Below, in pieces: positions 8,022 to 16,315 of a DNA stretch of 64,000 bases (within the stretch, counting starts at the first letter, position 1; each line of letters starts with the position of its first letter). The position numbers were made by a program, and so were the translations under genes. The stretch spans positions 4,359,501 to 4,423,500 of the forward strand of contig NZ_CP020555.1 in NCBI RefSeq assembly GCF_002080455.1, given 5' to 3'. The DNA is from Streptomyces sp. Sge12. GTDB lineage: Bacteria; Actinomycetota; Actinomycetes; Streptomycetales; Streptomycetaceae. The notes below the pieces were generated by a model. It searched no databases. It saw only the letters and a list, made by a program, of their open reading frames with translations, and was not told where the DNA came from.

Positions 8022-9221
8022 ATGGACGTGAACGCGGCGGTCGCCGCAGCTGCAGCGATCGCCGGTCTGTGCACCGGTGTGATCGCGATGCTGGCGTTCC
8101 GCTGGAGCGAGCGCGACCAGGCCCGCCCCACCCGGAGCTCCATGCGCCCCGACATCAACGCGGTGCTCCCGCCCGGCGTGGACACCGTCCTCTCCGTGCT
8201 GCGCTCCTCGGCGGTCGTACTGGACGAGGGCGACGCGGTGGTCAAGGCCAGCTCGGCGGCGTACGCCCTCGGACTGGTCCGCGGCGGCAAGCTCGCCGTG
8301 GAGCCCATGCTCCACATGGCCCGCGACACCCGCCGCGACGGGGAGATACGCCAGGTCGAGCTGGACCTGCCGCGGCGCGGCACCGGCCGCGGCGAGGCCC
8401 TCGCGGTCTCGGCGCGCGTCGCCCCGCTCGGCTCCCGCCTGGTGCTCCTGCTGGTGGAGGACCTCACCGAGGCCCGCCGCATCGAAGCCGTACGCCGCGA
8501 CTTCGTGGCCAACGTGTCGCACGAGCTGAAGACCCCGGTCGGGGCGATCTCCCTGCTGTCCGAGGCCGTCATGGACGCCGCGGACGACCCCGAGGCGGTC
8601 AGCCGCTTCGCCGGCCGCATGCAGATCGAGTCCACCCGGCTGATCAACCTCGTACAGGAGCTCATCGACCTCTCCCGGGTACAGAACGACGACCCGCTGG
8701 AGGACGCCGAGCCCGTGCGCGTGGACACGCTCGTCGCCGAGGCCATCGACCGCTGCCGCCACACGGCATCCTCCAAACAGATCACCATGGCCGCGGGCGG
8801 CACCGCCGACCTGCGGGTATGGGGCAACCGCGGACAGCTCGCGGCCGCCCTCGGAAATCTGGTCGAGAACGCCGTCAACTACAGCCCCGCCCGCACCCGC
8901 GTCGGCATCGCCGGACGCAGGGTGGCGGCTCCTGGGGGAGACTTGATCGAGATCGCCGTGACCGACCAGGGCATCGGTATCCCGGAAAAGGACCGCGAGC
9001 GCATCTTCGAGCGCTTCTACCGCGTGGACCCGGCCCGCTCCCGCGCCACGGGAGGAACGGGCCTCGGCCTTGCGATCGTGAAGCACGTGGCCGCCTCGCA
9101 CGGTGGGGAGGTGTCGGTCTGGAGCTCGGAGGGCCAGGGTTCCACTTTCACCCTGCGACTCCCCGAAGCAGCCGCGCCGGCCCCGGCGGCGGCCCCCCGC
9201 ACCCACCCGACCCCTGCCTGA
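8022..9221 (+). CDS. phoR: Sensor histidine kinase PhoR (phosphate response)
   Basis: A 399-residue membrane kinase with one N-terminal transmembrane segment (about residues 8-26). A PAS-like region spans about 50-150, followed by HisKA with the phosphorylated H167 in FVANVSHELKTPVG. HATPase_c has the N-box LVENAVNYSP and G-boxes DQGIGIP and GTGLGLAI. This is the short SenX3-like actinobacterial form with no periplasmic sensor domain. TAACCT (8010-8015) ends 6 nt before the ATG and there is no Shine-Dalgarno, so the phoRP mRNA is probably leaderless. Adjacent phoP gives the cognate pair. Confidence 0.95.
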   Translation: MDVNAAVAAAAAIAGLCTGVIAMLAFRWSERDQARPTRSSMRPDINAVLPPGVDTVLSVLRSSAVVLDEGDAVVKASSAAYALGLVRGGKLAVEPMLHMARDTRRDGEIRQVELDLPRRGTGRGEALAVSARVAPLGSRLVLLLVEDLTEARRIEAVRRDFVANVSHELKTPVGAISLLSEAVMDAADDPEAVSRFAGRMQIESTRLINLVQELIDLSRVQNDDPLEDAEPVRVDTLVAEAIDRCRHTASSKQITMAAGGTADLRVWGNRGQLAAALGNLVENAVNYSPARTRVGIAGRRVAAPGGDLIEIAVTDQGIGIPEKDRERIFERFYRVDPARSRATGGTGLGLAIVKHVAASHGGEVSVWSSEGQGSTFTLRLPEAAAPAPAAAPRTHPTPA

Positions 9222-9262
9222 ACCAGAACCGCTCCAGCCATTCCTGCCCCGGAGGTCCTTCC

Positions 9263-9943
9263 GTGACCCGAGTGCTCGTCGTCGAGGATGAGGAATCCTT
9301 CAGCGACGCCCTGTCCTACATGCTCCGCAAGGAGGGCTTCGAGGTCGCCATCGCCGCGACCGGGCCCGACGGGCTGGACGAGTTCGAGCGCAACGGCGCC
9401 GACCTCGTCCTCCTCGACCTGATGCTTCCCGGCCTGCCCGGCACCGAGGTCTGCCGGCAGCTGCGCGGCCGGTCCAACGTGCCCGTGATCATGGTGACCG
9501 CCAAGGACAGCGAGATCGACAAGGTCGTCGGGCTGGAGATAGGAGCAGATGACTACGTCACCAAGCCCTTTTCCTCCCGCGAGCTGGTCGCCCGCATCCG
9601 CGCGGTGCTGCGCCGCCGCGGCGAGCCGGAGGAGGTCACCCCGGCGGCACTGGAGGCCGGCCCCGTACGGATGGACGTCGACCGCCACGTGGTCACCGTC
9701 GCCGGGGGCAAGGTGGACCTCCCGCTGAAGGAGTTCGACCTGCTGGAGATGCTGCTGCGCAACGCGGGCCGCGTGCTGACCCGTATGCAGCTCATCGACC
9801 GGGTCTGGGGCGCCGACTACGTCGGCGACACCAAGACGCTGGACGTCCACGTCAAGCGCCTGCGGGCCAAGATCGAGCCGGACCCGGGCGCACCCCGCTA
9901 CCTGGTCACGGTCCGCGGCCTGGGCTACAAGTTCGAGCCGTAG
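9263..9943 (+). CDS. phoP: Phosphate response regulator PhoP
   Basis: A 226-residue OmpR/PhoB-family regulator. The receiver domain has acidic residues D9/E10, phospho-acceptor D52 in LLDLMLPG, T79 and K101. A DNA-binding winged helix follows from about residue 130 (LPLKEFDLLEMLLRNAG to TVRGLGYKFEP). It activates phosphate-starvation genes by binding PHO boxes. The GTG start is 7 nt after GGAGG and 41 nt after phoR, so the pair forms one operon. The last 24 codons and the stop are duplicated 179 bp downstream. Confidence 0.96.
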   Translation: MTRVLVVEDEESFSDALSYMLRKEGFEVAIAATGPDGLDEFERNGADLVLLDLMLPGLPGTEVCRQLRGRSNVPVIMVTAKDSEIDKVVGLEIGADDYVTKPFSSRELVARIRAVLRRRGEPEEVTPAALEAGPVRMDVDRHVVTVAGGKVDLPLKEFDLLEMLLRNAGRVLTRMQLIDRVWGADYVGDTKTLDVHVKRLRAKIEPDPGAPRYLVTVRGLGYKFEP

Positions 9944-9980
9944 GCCGATCCCGTCGCCGCAGTCCGGGGCCGGCCGGAGG
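9873..9980 (+). repeat. Tandem-type direct repeat at phoP 3' end, copy 1
   Basis: 108 bp covering the end of phoP, its stop and 37 bp beyond. It matches 10052-10159 at 106 of 108 positions. Confidence 0.92.
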
Positions 9981-10000
9981 GCGGCGCAGCGTCGCGAAGC

Positions 10001-10026
10001 CGGTGAGGCCCCCCGGGGCCTCACCG
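10001..10026 (+). terminator. phoP terminator
   Basis: CGGTGAGGCCCC pairs perfectly with GGGGCCTCACCG around CC, 57 bp after the phoP stop. Confidence 0.8.
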
Positions 10027-10051
10027 CGCGAGAGGCGCACGTGGAAGGGGC

Positions 10052-10159
10052 TCGAGCCGGACCCGGGCGCACCCCGCTACCTGGTCACGGTCCGCGGCCT
10101 GGGCTACAAGTTCGAGCCGTAGGCCGGACCCGTCGCCGCAGTCCGGGGCCGGCCGGAGG
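10052..10159 (+). pseudogene. Duplicated 3' fragment of phoP, copy 2
   Basis: Repeats the phoP tail in the same reading orientation (EPDPGAPRYLVTVRGLGYKF and so on, stop included) with two base differences after the stop. No start codon or upstream domain exists, so it is a non-functional remnant. It lies beyond the phoP terminator at 10001-10026 and so outside the main transcript. Confidence 0.85.
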
Positions 10160-10196
10160 CCGGAACGGGACTGTGGGGCGTCGGAGCAGTCGGAGC

Positions 10197-10244
10197 AACG
10201 GGAAGGGCCCCCACCCGCATCAGCGGGTGGGGGCCCTTCCCGTT
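10197..10244. terminator. Bidirectional terminator
   Basis: AACGGGAAGGGCCCCCACCC (continuing GC) pairs perfectly with its complement across an ATCA loop, a 22-bp stem. It separates the phoP region from the convergent lipoprotein gene. Confidence 0.92.
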
Positions 10245-10252
10245 CGCGTGTG

Positions 10253-10948
10253 TCAGTGGCCCGCGGCGTGCGAGGCGGAGCCCGACGGGGTGGCGCCCGC
10301 GCTGCCCGAGGGGGAACCCGACGGCGCGCCCGAGGCGGCGGAACCGGAGGCGCCGGCCGACGGGGAGCCGGAGGGGGAGCCCGACGGCGCGCCCGAGGGA
10401 AGGCCGGACGGGGAGCCCGACGGCGCGGCCGGGGCCGCGGTGGGGCCGAACGGCGCCCACATGCCGGTGTTGGGGACCACGAAGGCCTGCAGCTCGATGC
10501 CGCCCGTGCTGCTCAGCTGGAAGACGACGCGCTGCACCTGGCCGTCCCTGGCGGCCTCGGCACCGTTCTCGATCACGGCGGAGGCGTTGCCCTTGCCGCC
10601 GATCACCACGGAGCCCAGGGCCGGGACGGTGATCTTGCCGGCGCCCTCGGCGGGCTTCAGGACGACCTTGCCCTTGCCACCCGGGAGGGTGATGGCGTCA
10701 AGCGTCTGCGCATTGGTGCCGTTGTTGAAGAGCGTCGCCGAGACGACCGCGGGGCCCTTCTTGTCCTTCTCGCCCTGGGTGATCACCAGCGCGTTCTGGA
10801 CCTCGATCTCGCCCTTCGATGCGGCGGCGTTGTCCGGCTTGATCTGGAGGGTCTGCGCGTCCTGGCCCGCACCGCACGCGGCCAGCGAGGCGATCGAGAA
10901 CACGACGGCAGAGGCGGCGAGGGCGCCGCGTCGAAGGCTGCGGCTCAC
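10253..10948 (-). CDS. Lipoprotein with Ser/Gly/Pro-repeat tail
   Basis: 231 residues. A signal peptide ends in the lipobox SLAAC, so C25 would be lipidated and the protein tethered outside the membrane. Residues about 30-165 form a beta-rich domain resembling the actinobacterial copper-chaperone PCu(A)C/DUF461-type lipoproteins, but the Met/His copper ligands are not obvious and the assignment is weak. The last 60 residues are repeats of PSGSPSG and GAPSG type, probably a wall-spanning linker. The GTG start follows AAGGAG. It is convergent with the phoRP operon, but no PHO box is seen. Confidence 0.75.
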   Translation of the reverse strand: MSRSLRRGALAASAVVFSIASLAACGAGQDAQTLQIKPDNAAASKGEIEVQNALVITQGEKDKKGPAVVSATLFNNGTNAQTLDAITLPGGKGKVVLKPAEGAGKITVPALGSVVIGGKGNASAVIENGAEAARDGQVQRVVFQLSSTGGIELQAFVVPNTGMWAPFGPTAAPAAPSGSPSGLPSGAPSGSPSGSPSAGASGSAASGAPSGSPSGSAGATPSGSASHAAGH

Positions 10949-11559
10949 GGCGGCGGCAACTCCTTGGACGAACGGAAGGGGCAGGTGGTCGCTCGGAACG
11001 GCCGAGGTAAAGCCGCTCTAAGGGTGTGTCAGCGCGCTTAGGTTACCGAGCCGCCGCCCCGCCCCCGCACCCGACCCTCCGCAGCGGAGCCGCCACCCTG
11101 GCAGCGCCCCGCGATCTTGCATTCCGCTCGCCGTTCACCGTCGCGTCCGCCATCCCGTCACCGCGCCGATCTTGTGGTGCTCGCATATCGTGCGCCGGGC
11201 CCCCGTTGATCAATTTCCGGATTCCCTCGAACGCCTCTCCGTGATCAATTCGGGATTGGGCCGGAACTGCCCGGCAGGGGCGGCCGCCAGTCGAACGGAG
11301 TAGTTCGGTTTCCCGACTCGGAACCCGGCAAAACGGGACGTACGTCACACGGATGGGGGTGCCGGGCAGGTGTAGCGTGGCCCTTTCGCCTGGTCCGCGC
11401 AGCGCCCCCGACCTGCGAATACCCCCTTCCGGAAGCCCTTCGCAGCACGTTCCTGTTGCTGTTGTCAAGCCCCGAGATGTGCCCTGACCTGCGAAAACGC
11501 CATTCATAACAGTCAGTTCTCGTGTTACCCTGGATAGCCACGGAAGGGGTACCTGTCAC
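10949..11559. other. Gene-free 611-bp gap with divergent promoters
   Basis: I see no convincing gene. Near-identical 16-mers TGATCAATTTCCGGATT (from about 11208) and TGATCAATTCGGGATT (from about 11242) are spaced about 35 bp apart and could be a protein-binding pair. Before carD, TTCATA (11503-11508) and TACCCT (11526-11531) are spaced 17 bp and form a plausible promoter. GGAAGGGG provides the ribosome-binding site. Confidence 0.5.
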
Positions 11560-12042
11560 ATGACGTTCAAGGTTGGCGACACCGTGGTCTATCCCCATCA
11601 CGGGGCCGCGCTGATCGAGGCCATTGAGACTCGTCAGATCAAAGGCGTGGACAAGACCTACTTGGTGCTCAAGGTCGCCCAGGGCGACCTGACGGTTCGT
11701 GTGCCTGCGGACAATGCGGAGTTCGTCGGCGTTCGCGACGTAGTCGGCCAGGACGGGCTGGACCGGGTCTTCGAGGTGCTCCGCGCACCGTATGCAGAAG
11801 AGCCGACGAACTGGTCCCGGCGCTACAAGGCAAATCTGGAGAAGCTCGCTTCTGGCGATGTCATCAAGGTCGCCGAAGTGGTGCGTGACCTGTGGCGTCG
11901 TGAGCGCGAGCGCGGACTCTCCGCGGGTGAGAAGCGCATGCTCGCGAAGGCACGCCAGATCCTGGTGAGCGAGCTCGCGCTCGCTGAGAACACGAACGAG
12001 GACAAGGCCGAGGCCCTCCTCGACGAGGTGCTCGCGTCCTGA
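11560..12042 (+). CDS. carD: CarD-family RNA polymerase-binding transcription factor
   Basis: A 160-residue global regulator that binds the RNA polymerase beta lobe and stabilises open complexes, notably at rRNA promoters. The N-terminal Tudor-like RID domain reads FKVGDTVVYPHHGAALIEAI. The helical C-terminal DNA-binding part includes NWSRRYKANLEKLASGD and the conserved Trp region VVRDLWRRERERGLSAGEKRM. It lies upstream of ispD-ispF, as is usual in actinobacteria. The 279-bp gap suggests separate promoters. Confidence 0.95.
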   Translation: MTFKVGDTVVYPHHGAALIEAIETRQIKGVDKTYLVLKVAQGDLTVRVPADNAEFVGVRDVVGQDGLDRVFEVLRAPYAEEPTNWSRRYKANLEKLASGDVIKVAEVVRDLWRRERERGLSAGEKRMLAKARQILVSELALAENTNEDKAEALLDEVLAS

Positions 12043-12321
12043 CGCGACTCCCCGTAAGCAGTTTGGTGCACAGCTTGCCGCGGTGCCCGATGACAAGGTC
12101 TCTCCTCCACGAGAGGCCTGTTGCCGGGCGCTGCGGCATGTCTGTATCCGTACCTCTTGTACTCACTGCCTCACTACCACCATCGCCGCCATCGCGATGG
12201 CGTGCCGGGCCCGGGCAGCCTGCTCGACCGGTCGTCACGGAAGGGGCGAGGGCGTCGCACCCGGCACCCTTCAGGCCATACCCATGTCGGCCGAAGTCAC
12301 AAACCTGGCTCGGAGCTACTG
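12043..12321. other. 279-bp gap between carD and ispD
   Basis: No gene or clear hairpin is seen. It is less GC-biased than its surroundings, so it may hold the ispD promoter, but I cannot fix a -10/-35 pair. Confidence 0.3.
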
Positions 12322-13068
12322 ATGTCTGACGTAACGCGTCCCCACCGCACCGCCGCGGTGATCCCGGCCGCCGGCCGGGGGGTACGCCTCGGTCCGGGCG
12401 CCCCCAAGGCCCTGCGGGCCCTCGGCGGCACCCCGATGCTCATCCACGCCGTCCGCGCGATGGCCCGCTCCCGCGCGGTCTCCCTCGTCGTGGTCGTCGC
12501 CCCGCCCGCCGAGGCCGCCGAGGTGCGCCTGCTGCTCGGCGAGCACGCGCTGCCCGAGCGCACCGAGCTGCTGGTCGTCCCCGGCGGGGACACCCGCCAG
12601 GAGTCCGTCCGCGCCGGACTGGACGCGCTGCCCGCGGACGTCACCTCCGTACTCATCCACGACGCGGCCCGCCCGCTCGTCCCCGTGGACACCGTGGACG
12701 CGGTCGTCGAGGCCGTACGCGACGGAGCGCCCGCCGTGGTGCCCGCCCTGCCGCTGGCCGACACGGTCAAGGAGGTCGAGCCCGGCAAGCCCGGCGAGGC
12801 GGAGCCGGTCCTCGGCACGCCCGAGCGGGCCCGGCTGCGCGCCGTCCAGACCCCGCAGGGCTTCGACCTCGCCACCCTGCTGCGCGCGCACGCCGAGATC
12901 GCCGTCGACGGCGAGGGCGCCACCGACGACGCCGGCATGGTGGAGAGGCTCGGTGTCACCGTCGTGGTGATCCCCGGCCACGAAGAGGCCTTCAAGGTCA
13001 CCCGTCCGCTCGACCTGGTCCTCGCCGAGGCCGTACTCGCCCGCAGGAGGGCCACCGATGGCTACTGA
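12322..13068 (+). CDS. ispD: 2-C-methyl-D-erythritol 4-phosphate cytidylyltransferase
   Basis: A 248-residue enzyme of the MEP isoprenoid pathway that joins CTP and MEP to give CDP-ME. The nucleotide-binding loop is VIPAAGRGVRLGPGAPKAL at residues 13-31. HDAARPLVP carries the metal/CTP-binding Asp, and VQTPQGFD is also conserved. The ATG at 12322 gives the normal IspD N-terminus, and in-frame upstream codons are not protein-like. The 3' end overlaps ispF by 11 nt, indicating a coupled operon. Confidence 0.95.
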   Translation: MSDVTRPHRTAAVIPAAGRGVRLGPGAPKALRALGGTPMLIHAVRAMARSRAVSLVVVVAPPAEAAEVRLLLGEHALPERTELLVVPGGDTRQESVRAGLDALPADVTSVLIHDAARPLVPVDTVDAVVEAVRDGAPAVVPALPLADTVKEVEPGKPGEAEPVLGTPERARLRAVQTPQGFDLATLLRAHAEIAVDGEGATDDAGMVERLGVTVVVIPGHEEAFKVTRPLDLVLAEAVLARRRATDGY

Positions 13069-13597
13069 GCCCACCGCTCCGACCGCTCCCGCCGCTCCGG
13101 CCGCTGCGGCGGCCCCGCTGATCCCGCTCGTCGGCATCGGCACCGACGTGCACGCCTTCGAGACCGGCCGCGAACTGTGGTGCGCGGGCCTGCTCTGGGA
13201 GGGCGAGGACGGTCTCGCCGGCCACTCCGACGGCGACGTCGCCGCCCACGCCGCCTGCGACGCGCTCTTCTCCGCCGCCGGTGTCGGTGACCTCGGCGCG
13301 CACTTCGGCACCTCCCGCCCCGAGTGGTCCGGCGCCGCCGGTGTCACCCTTCTGGCGGAGGCGGCCCGTATCGTCCGCGCCGAGGGCTTCGAGATCGGCA
13401 ACATCGCCATCCAGGTGATCGGCGTCCGCCCGAAGGTCGGCAAGCGGCGCGAAGAAGCACAGAAGACGCTCGCGGCCGCGGCCGGCGCCCCCGTCTCCGT
13501 CTCGGGCACCACCACCGACGGGCTGGGTCTCACCGGCCGCGCGGAGGGGCTGGCCGCCATCGCCACGGCCCTCGTGTACCGGACGAACCGGGCCTGA
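13058..13597 (+). CDS. ispF: 2-C-methyl-D-erythritol 2,4-cyclodiphosphate synthase
   Basis: A 179-residue zinc enzyme, trimeric in its family, that cyclises CDP-ME-2-phosphate in the MEP pathway. The metal-binding DVH is in GIGTDVHAF, and GHSDGDVAAHAACDALFSAA plus SGTTTDGLG are conserved. An extra Ala/Pro-rich leader of about 22 residues precedes the core, longer than in E. coli. Translation should couple to ispD through the 11-nt overlap. A GTGCCCCG/CGGGGCAC hairpin follows. Confidence 0.95.
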   Translation: MATEPTAPTAPAAPAAAAAPLIPLVGIGTDVHAFETGRELWCAGLLWEGEDGLAGHSDGDVAAHAACDALFSAAGVGDLGAHFGTSRPEWSGAAGVTLLAEAARIVRAEGFEIGNIAIQVIGVRPKVGKRREEAQKTLAAAAGAPVSVSGTTTDGLGLTGRAEGLAAIATALVYRTNRA

Positions 13598-13632
13598 ATA
13601 CCCGTAGCGGCCGTACATCTTCGGCAACAAAG

Positions 13633-13664
13633 GTGCCCCGGGTCCCGAAAGGGTCGCGGGGCAC
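13633..13664 (+). terminator. Probable ispF terminator
   Basis: Perfect 8-bp arms GTGCCCCG and CGGGGCAC around a 16-nt loop, just before the cysS promoter. Confidence 0.55.
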
Positions 13665-13691
13665 TGCTACAGGCCCACTACCCTGGATGCC

Positions 13692-15098
13692 GTGACTATT
13701 CGCCTGTACGACACCAGCGCCCGGCAGATCCGCGACTTCACCCCGCTCACCGCGGGCTGTGTCTCGATCTACCTGTGTGGCGCCACGGTGCAGGCCGCCC
13801 CGCACATCGGGCACATCCGCTCGTACCTGAACTTCGACGTCATGCGCCGCTGGTTCGCCTACCGCGGCTACGACGTGACCTTCATCCGCAACGTCACCGA
13901 CATCGACGACAAGATCATCGCCAAGGCGGCCGAACAGGGCCGCCCCTGGTGGTCCATCGGCTACGAGAACGAACTGGCCTTCAACTCCGGCTACGACGCG
14001 CTCGGCTGCCTGCGGCCGACCTACGAGCCCCGCGCCACCGGGCACGTTCCGGAGATGATCGAGATGATGCGCGGGCTCATCGAGCGCGGTCACGCGTACG
14101 AGTCCGAGGGCAACGTCTACTTCGACGTGAAGTCCTTCCCCGGCTACCTCTCGCTCTCCCGCCAGGAGCTCGACAACATCCGCCAGCCGGAGAGCACCGG
14201 CGAGACCGGCAAGCGCGACCCGCGCGACTTCGCCATGTGGAAGTCCGCGAAGCCCGGCGAGCCCTCCTGGGAGACGCCGTGGGGCCGCGGCCGCCCCGGC
14301 TGGCACCTGGAGTGCTCCGCCATGGCGCACAAGTACCTCGGCCAGGCCTTCGACATCCACGGCGGCGGGCTCGACCTGATCTTCCCGCACCACGAGAACG
14401 AGATCGCCCAGGCCCAGGCCTTCGGCGACGAGTTCGCCAAGTACTGGGTCCACAACGCCTGGGTCACCATGTCCGGCGAGAAGATGTCCAAGTCGCTCGG
14501 CAACTCGGTGCTCGTCTCCGAGATGGTCAAGCAGTGGCGCCCGATCGTGCTGCGCTACTACCTGGGCACCCCGCACTACCGGTCGATGATCGAGTACAGC
14601 GAGGAGGCCCTGCGCGAGGCGGAGTCGGCCTTCGCCCGGATCGAGGGCTTCTACCAGCGCGTCATCGAGAAGGCCGGCGGCCGCGTCGAGCCGGCGGCCG
14701 AGGTGCCGCCCGCCTTCGCCGAGGCCATGGACGACGACCTGGGCGTCCCGCAGGCGCTCGCCATCGTCCACACCACGGTCCGACAGGGCAACAGCGCGCT
14801 CGCCGCCGACGACAAGGACGCGGCCATCGCGCGCCTGTCCGAGGTACGGGCCATGCTGGGCGTCCTCGGCCTGGACCCGCTCGACCCCCACTGGGACGGC
14901 GGGAACGGCGCCGACCGCGGCGAGGAGCTGCACGGCGCCGTGGACACCCTCGTACGGCTCGTCCTGGAGCAGCGCGAGTCCGCCCGGGGCCGCAAGGACT
15001 GGGCGACCGCCGATGCGATCCGCGACCAGCTCCAGCAGTCCGGGCTGGTCATCGAGGACAGCCCGACGGGCCCGCGCTGGACGCTCGGCCCCCGCTGA
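13692..15098 (+). CDS. cysS: Cysteinyl-tRNA synthetase
   Basis: A 468-residue class I aminoacyl-tRNA synthetase. Zinc ligands include C29 in IYLCGATVQ, C208 in HLECSAMA and H233 in FPHHENE. HIGH is at residues 38-41 and KMSKS at 264-268. Full length and the C-terminal helical domain distinguish it from the shorter mycothiol ligase MshC. TACCCT (13679-13684) ends 7 nt before the GTG with no Shine-Dalgarno, so the transcript is probably leaderless. A perfect 13-bp-stem terminator follows. Confidence 0.96.
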   Translation: MTIRLYDTSARQIRDFTPLTAGCVSIYLCGATVQAAPHIGHIRSYLNFDVMRRWFAYRGYDVTFIRNVTDIDDKIIAKAAEQGRPWWSIGYENELAFNSGYDALGCLRPTYEPRATGHVPEMIEMMRGLIERGHAYESEGNVYFDVKSFPGYLSLSRQELDNIRQPESTGETGKRDPRDFAMWKSAKPGEPSWETPWGRGRPGWHLECSAMAHKYLGQAFDIHGGGLDLIFPHHENEIAQAQAFGDEFAKYWVHNAWVTMSGEKMSKSLGNSVLVSEMVKQWRPIVLRYYLGTPHYRSMIEYSEEALREAESAFARIEGFYQRVIEKAGGRVEPAAEVPPAFAEAMDDDLGVPQALAIVHTTVRQGNSALAADDKDAAIARLSEVRAMLGVLGLDPLDPHWDGGNGADRGEELHGAVDTLVRLVLEQRESARGRKDWATADAIRDQLQQSGLVIEDSPTGPRWTLGPR

Positions 15099-15134
15099 GC
15101 CCGGCCCCGGCCCGAGTCCGGCCGGACGGTCTTG

Positions 15135-15164
15135 GTGTGCCGCCCGGCGCTCCGGGCGGCACAC
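15135..15164 (+). terminator. cysS terminator
   Basis: GTGTGCCGCCCGG pairs perfectly with CCGGGCGGCACAC across CGCT and is followed by TCTTCAT. Confidence 0.88.
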
Positions 15165-15210
15165 TCTTCATACGTACATATCGCAGTACCAACGAAAACA
15201 GGTAGAGGTC

Positions 15211-16182
15211 ATGGCCGGGAACAGCCAGCGCAGGAACCGCCGCACGTCCAACAAGAAGGGCGCCACGGTCGGCAGCGGTGGCCAGCGGCGCAAGGGCCTG
15301 GAGGGCAAGGGCCCCACGCCCAAGGCCGAGGACCGCAAGAAGCACAAGGCCAACCGCATCAGCAACGCCATGGCCCGCCAGGCCGCCAAGCGCCGCCCCG
15401 CCCCGCGCCGCGGCGGCCCCAAGGGCACCAGCGAGATGGTCGTCGGCCGCAACCCGGTCTTCGAGGCGCTGCGCGACGGAGTCCCGGCCACGACGCTCTA
15501 CGTCCAGCAGTTCATCGACAACGACGAGCGCGTCCGCGAGGCCCTCCAGCTCGCCGCCGAGCGCGGCAACATCAACCTGATGGAAGCCCCGCGCCCCGAG
15601 CTCGACCGCATGACCAACGGGCTCAACCACCAGGGCATGGTGCTCCAGGTCCCGCCGTACGAGTACGCGCACCCCGAGGACCTCACCGCGGCCGCCTACG
15701 ACAACGGCGACGAGCCGCTGATCGTCGCCCTCGACGGCGTCACCGACCCGCGCAACCTCGGCGCCATCGTCCGCTCCGTCTCCGCCTTCGGCGGCCACGG
15801 CGTGGTCATCCCCGAGCGCCGCGCCGCCGGCATGACCGCCGGAGCCTGGAAGACCTCGGCCGGCACCGCCGCCCGTACCCCGGTCTCGCGCGTCACCAAC
15901 CTGACCCGCGCCCTCCAGGACTACAAGAAGGCCGGCATCGCCATCGTCGGCCTCGCCGCCGAGGGCGAGCACACGGTGAACGACCTGGAGGCGCTCGGCG
16001 GCCCGGTCGTCATCGTCGTCGGCTCCGAGGGCAAGGGCCTCGGCCGTCTCGTCGGCGAGAACTGCGACTACCTCGTGCGCATCCCCATGCCGGGCGGCGC
16101 CGAGTCGCTCAACGCCGGTGTCGCCGCGGGCGTCGTGCTGTACGAGGCGGCCCGCCGCCGCGCCGTACGCGGCCGCGCTTGA
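15211..16182 (+). CDS. rlmB: 23S rRNA (guanosine-2'-O)-methyltransferase, RlmB/TrmH family
   Basis: 323 residues. The N-terminal about 70 residues are very basic and probably disordered (NSQRRNRRTSNKKGATV), an actinobacterial extension. A substrate-binding domain (MVVGRNPVFEALR) and a SPOUT methyltransferase domain follow. The SAM knot motifs are TDPRNLGAIVRSV, VVGSEGKGLGRLV and IPMPGGAESLNAGVAAGV. It probably 2'-O-methylates a 23S rRNA guanosine, although tsnR-like relatives share the fold. A GGTAGAGG ribosome site precedes the ATG. A separate promoter downstream of the cysS terminator is likely. Confidence 0.9.
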   Translation: MAGNSQRRNRRTSNKKGATVGSGGQRRKGLEGKGPTPKAEDRKKHKANRISNAMARQAAKRRPAPRRGGPKGTSEMVVGRNPVFEALRDGVPATTLYVQQFIDNDERVREALQLAAERGNINLMEAPRPELDRMTNGLNHQGMVLQVPPYEYAHPEDLTAAAYDNGDEPLIVALDGVTDPRNLGAIVRSVSAFGGHGVVIPERRAAGMTAGAWKTSAGTAARTPVSRVTNLTRALQDYKKAGIAIVGLAAEGEHTVNDLEALGGPVVIVVGSEGKGLGRLVGENCDYLVRIPMPGGAESLNAGVAAGVVLYEAARRRAVRGRA

Positions 16183-16218
16183 TCCACTTGGCTCAGGGAA
16201 TGTGACCCGTGAGCGTGT

Positions 16219-16243
16219 CACCCCGCCCGATTCGGGCGGGGTG
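16219..16243 (+). terminator. rlmB terminator
   Basis: CACCCCGCCCG pairs perfectly with CGGGCGGGGTG across ATT, followed by GCTTGATCTT. Confidence 0.85.
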
Positions 16244-16285
16244 GCTTGATCTTGACGGGTCTCGGACACATCACTGACGTCAAGG

Positions 16286-16302
16286 CAGTGTCCTAAACAC
16301 TG
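16286..16302. promoter_or_regulatory. Palindrome just upstream of the DoxX gene (candidate operator)
   Basis: CAGTGT-CCTAA-ACACTG, perfect 6-bp arms, ends 13 bp before the ATG. It therefore overlaps any promoter used for the gene. Confidence 0.45.
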
Positions 16303-16315
16303 ATCACTCGGTTAG

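Noticed and set aside
10253..10440. Repeated GGGGAGCCCGACGGCGCG-like blocks considered as a CRISPR or minisatellite
   Set aside because: They encode the in-frame PSGSPSG tail of the lipoprotein, with irregular unit length and no spacers.
13692..15098. Mycothiol ligase MshC instead of CysRS
   Set aside because: Length and the full C-terminal domain fit cysteinyl-tRNA synthetase, and its position next to rlmB is the usual cysS context.
13530..15164. 544-codon minus-strand frame opposite cysS
   Set aside because: Antisense by-product of high GC content. cysS has all synthetase motifs.
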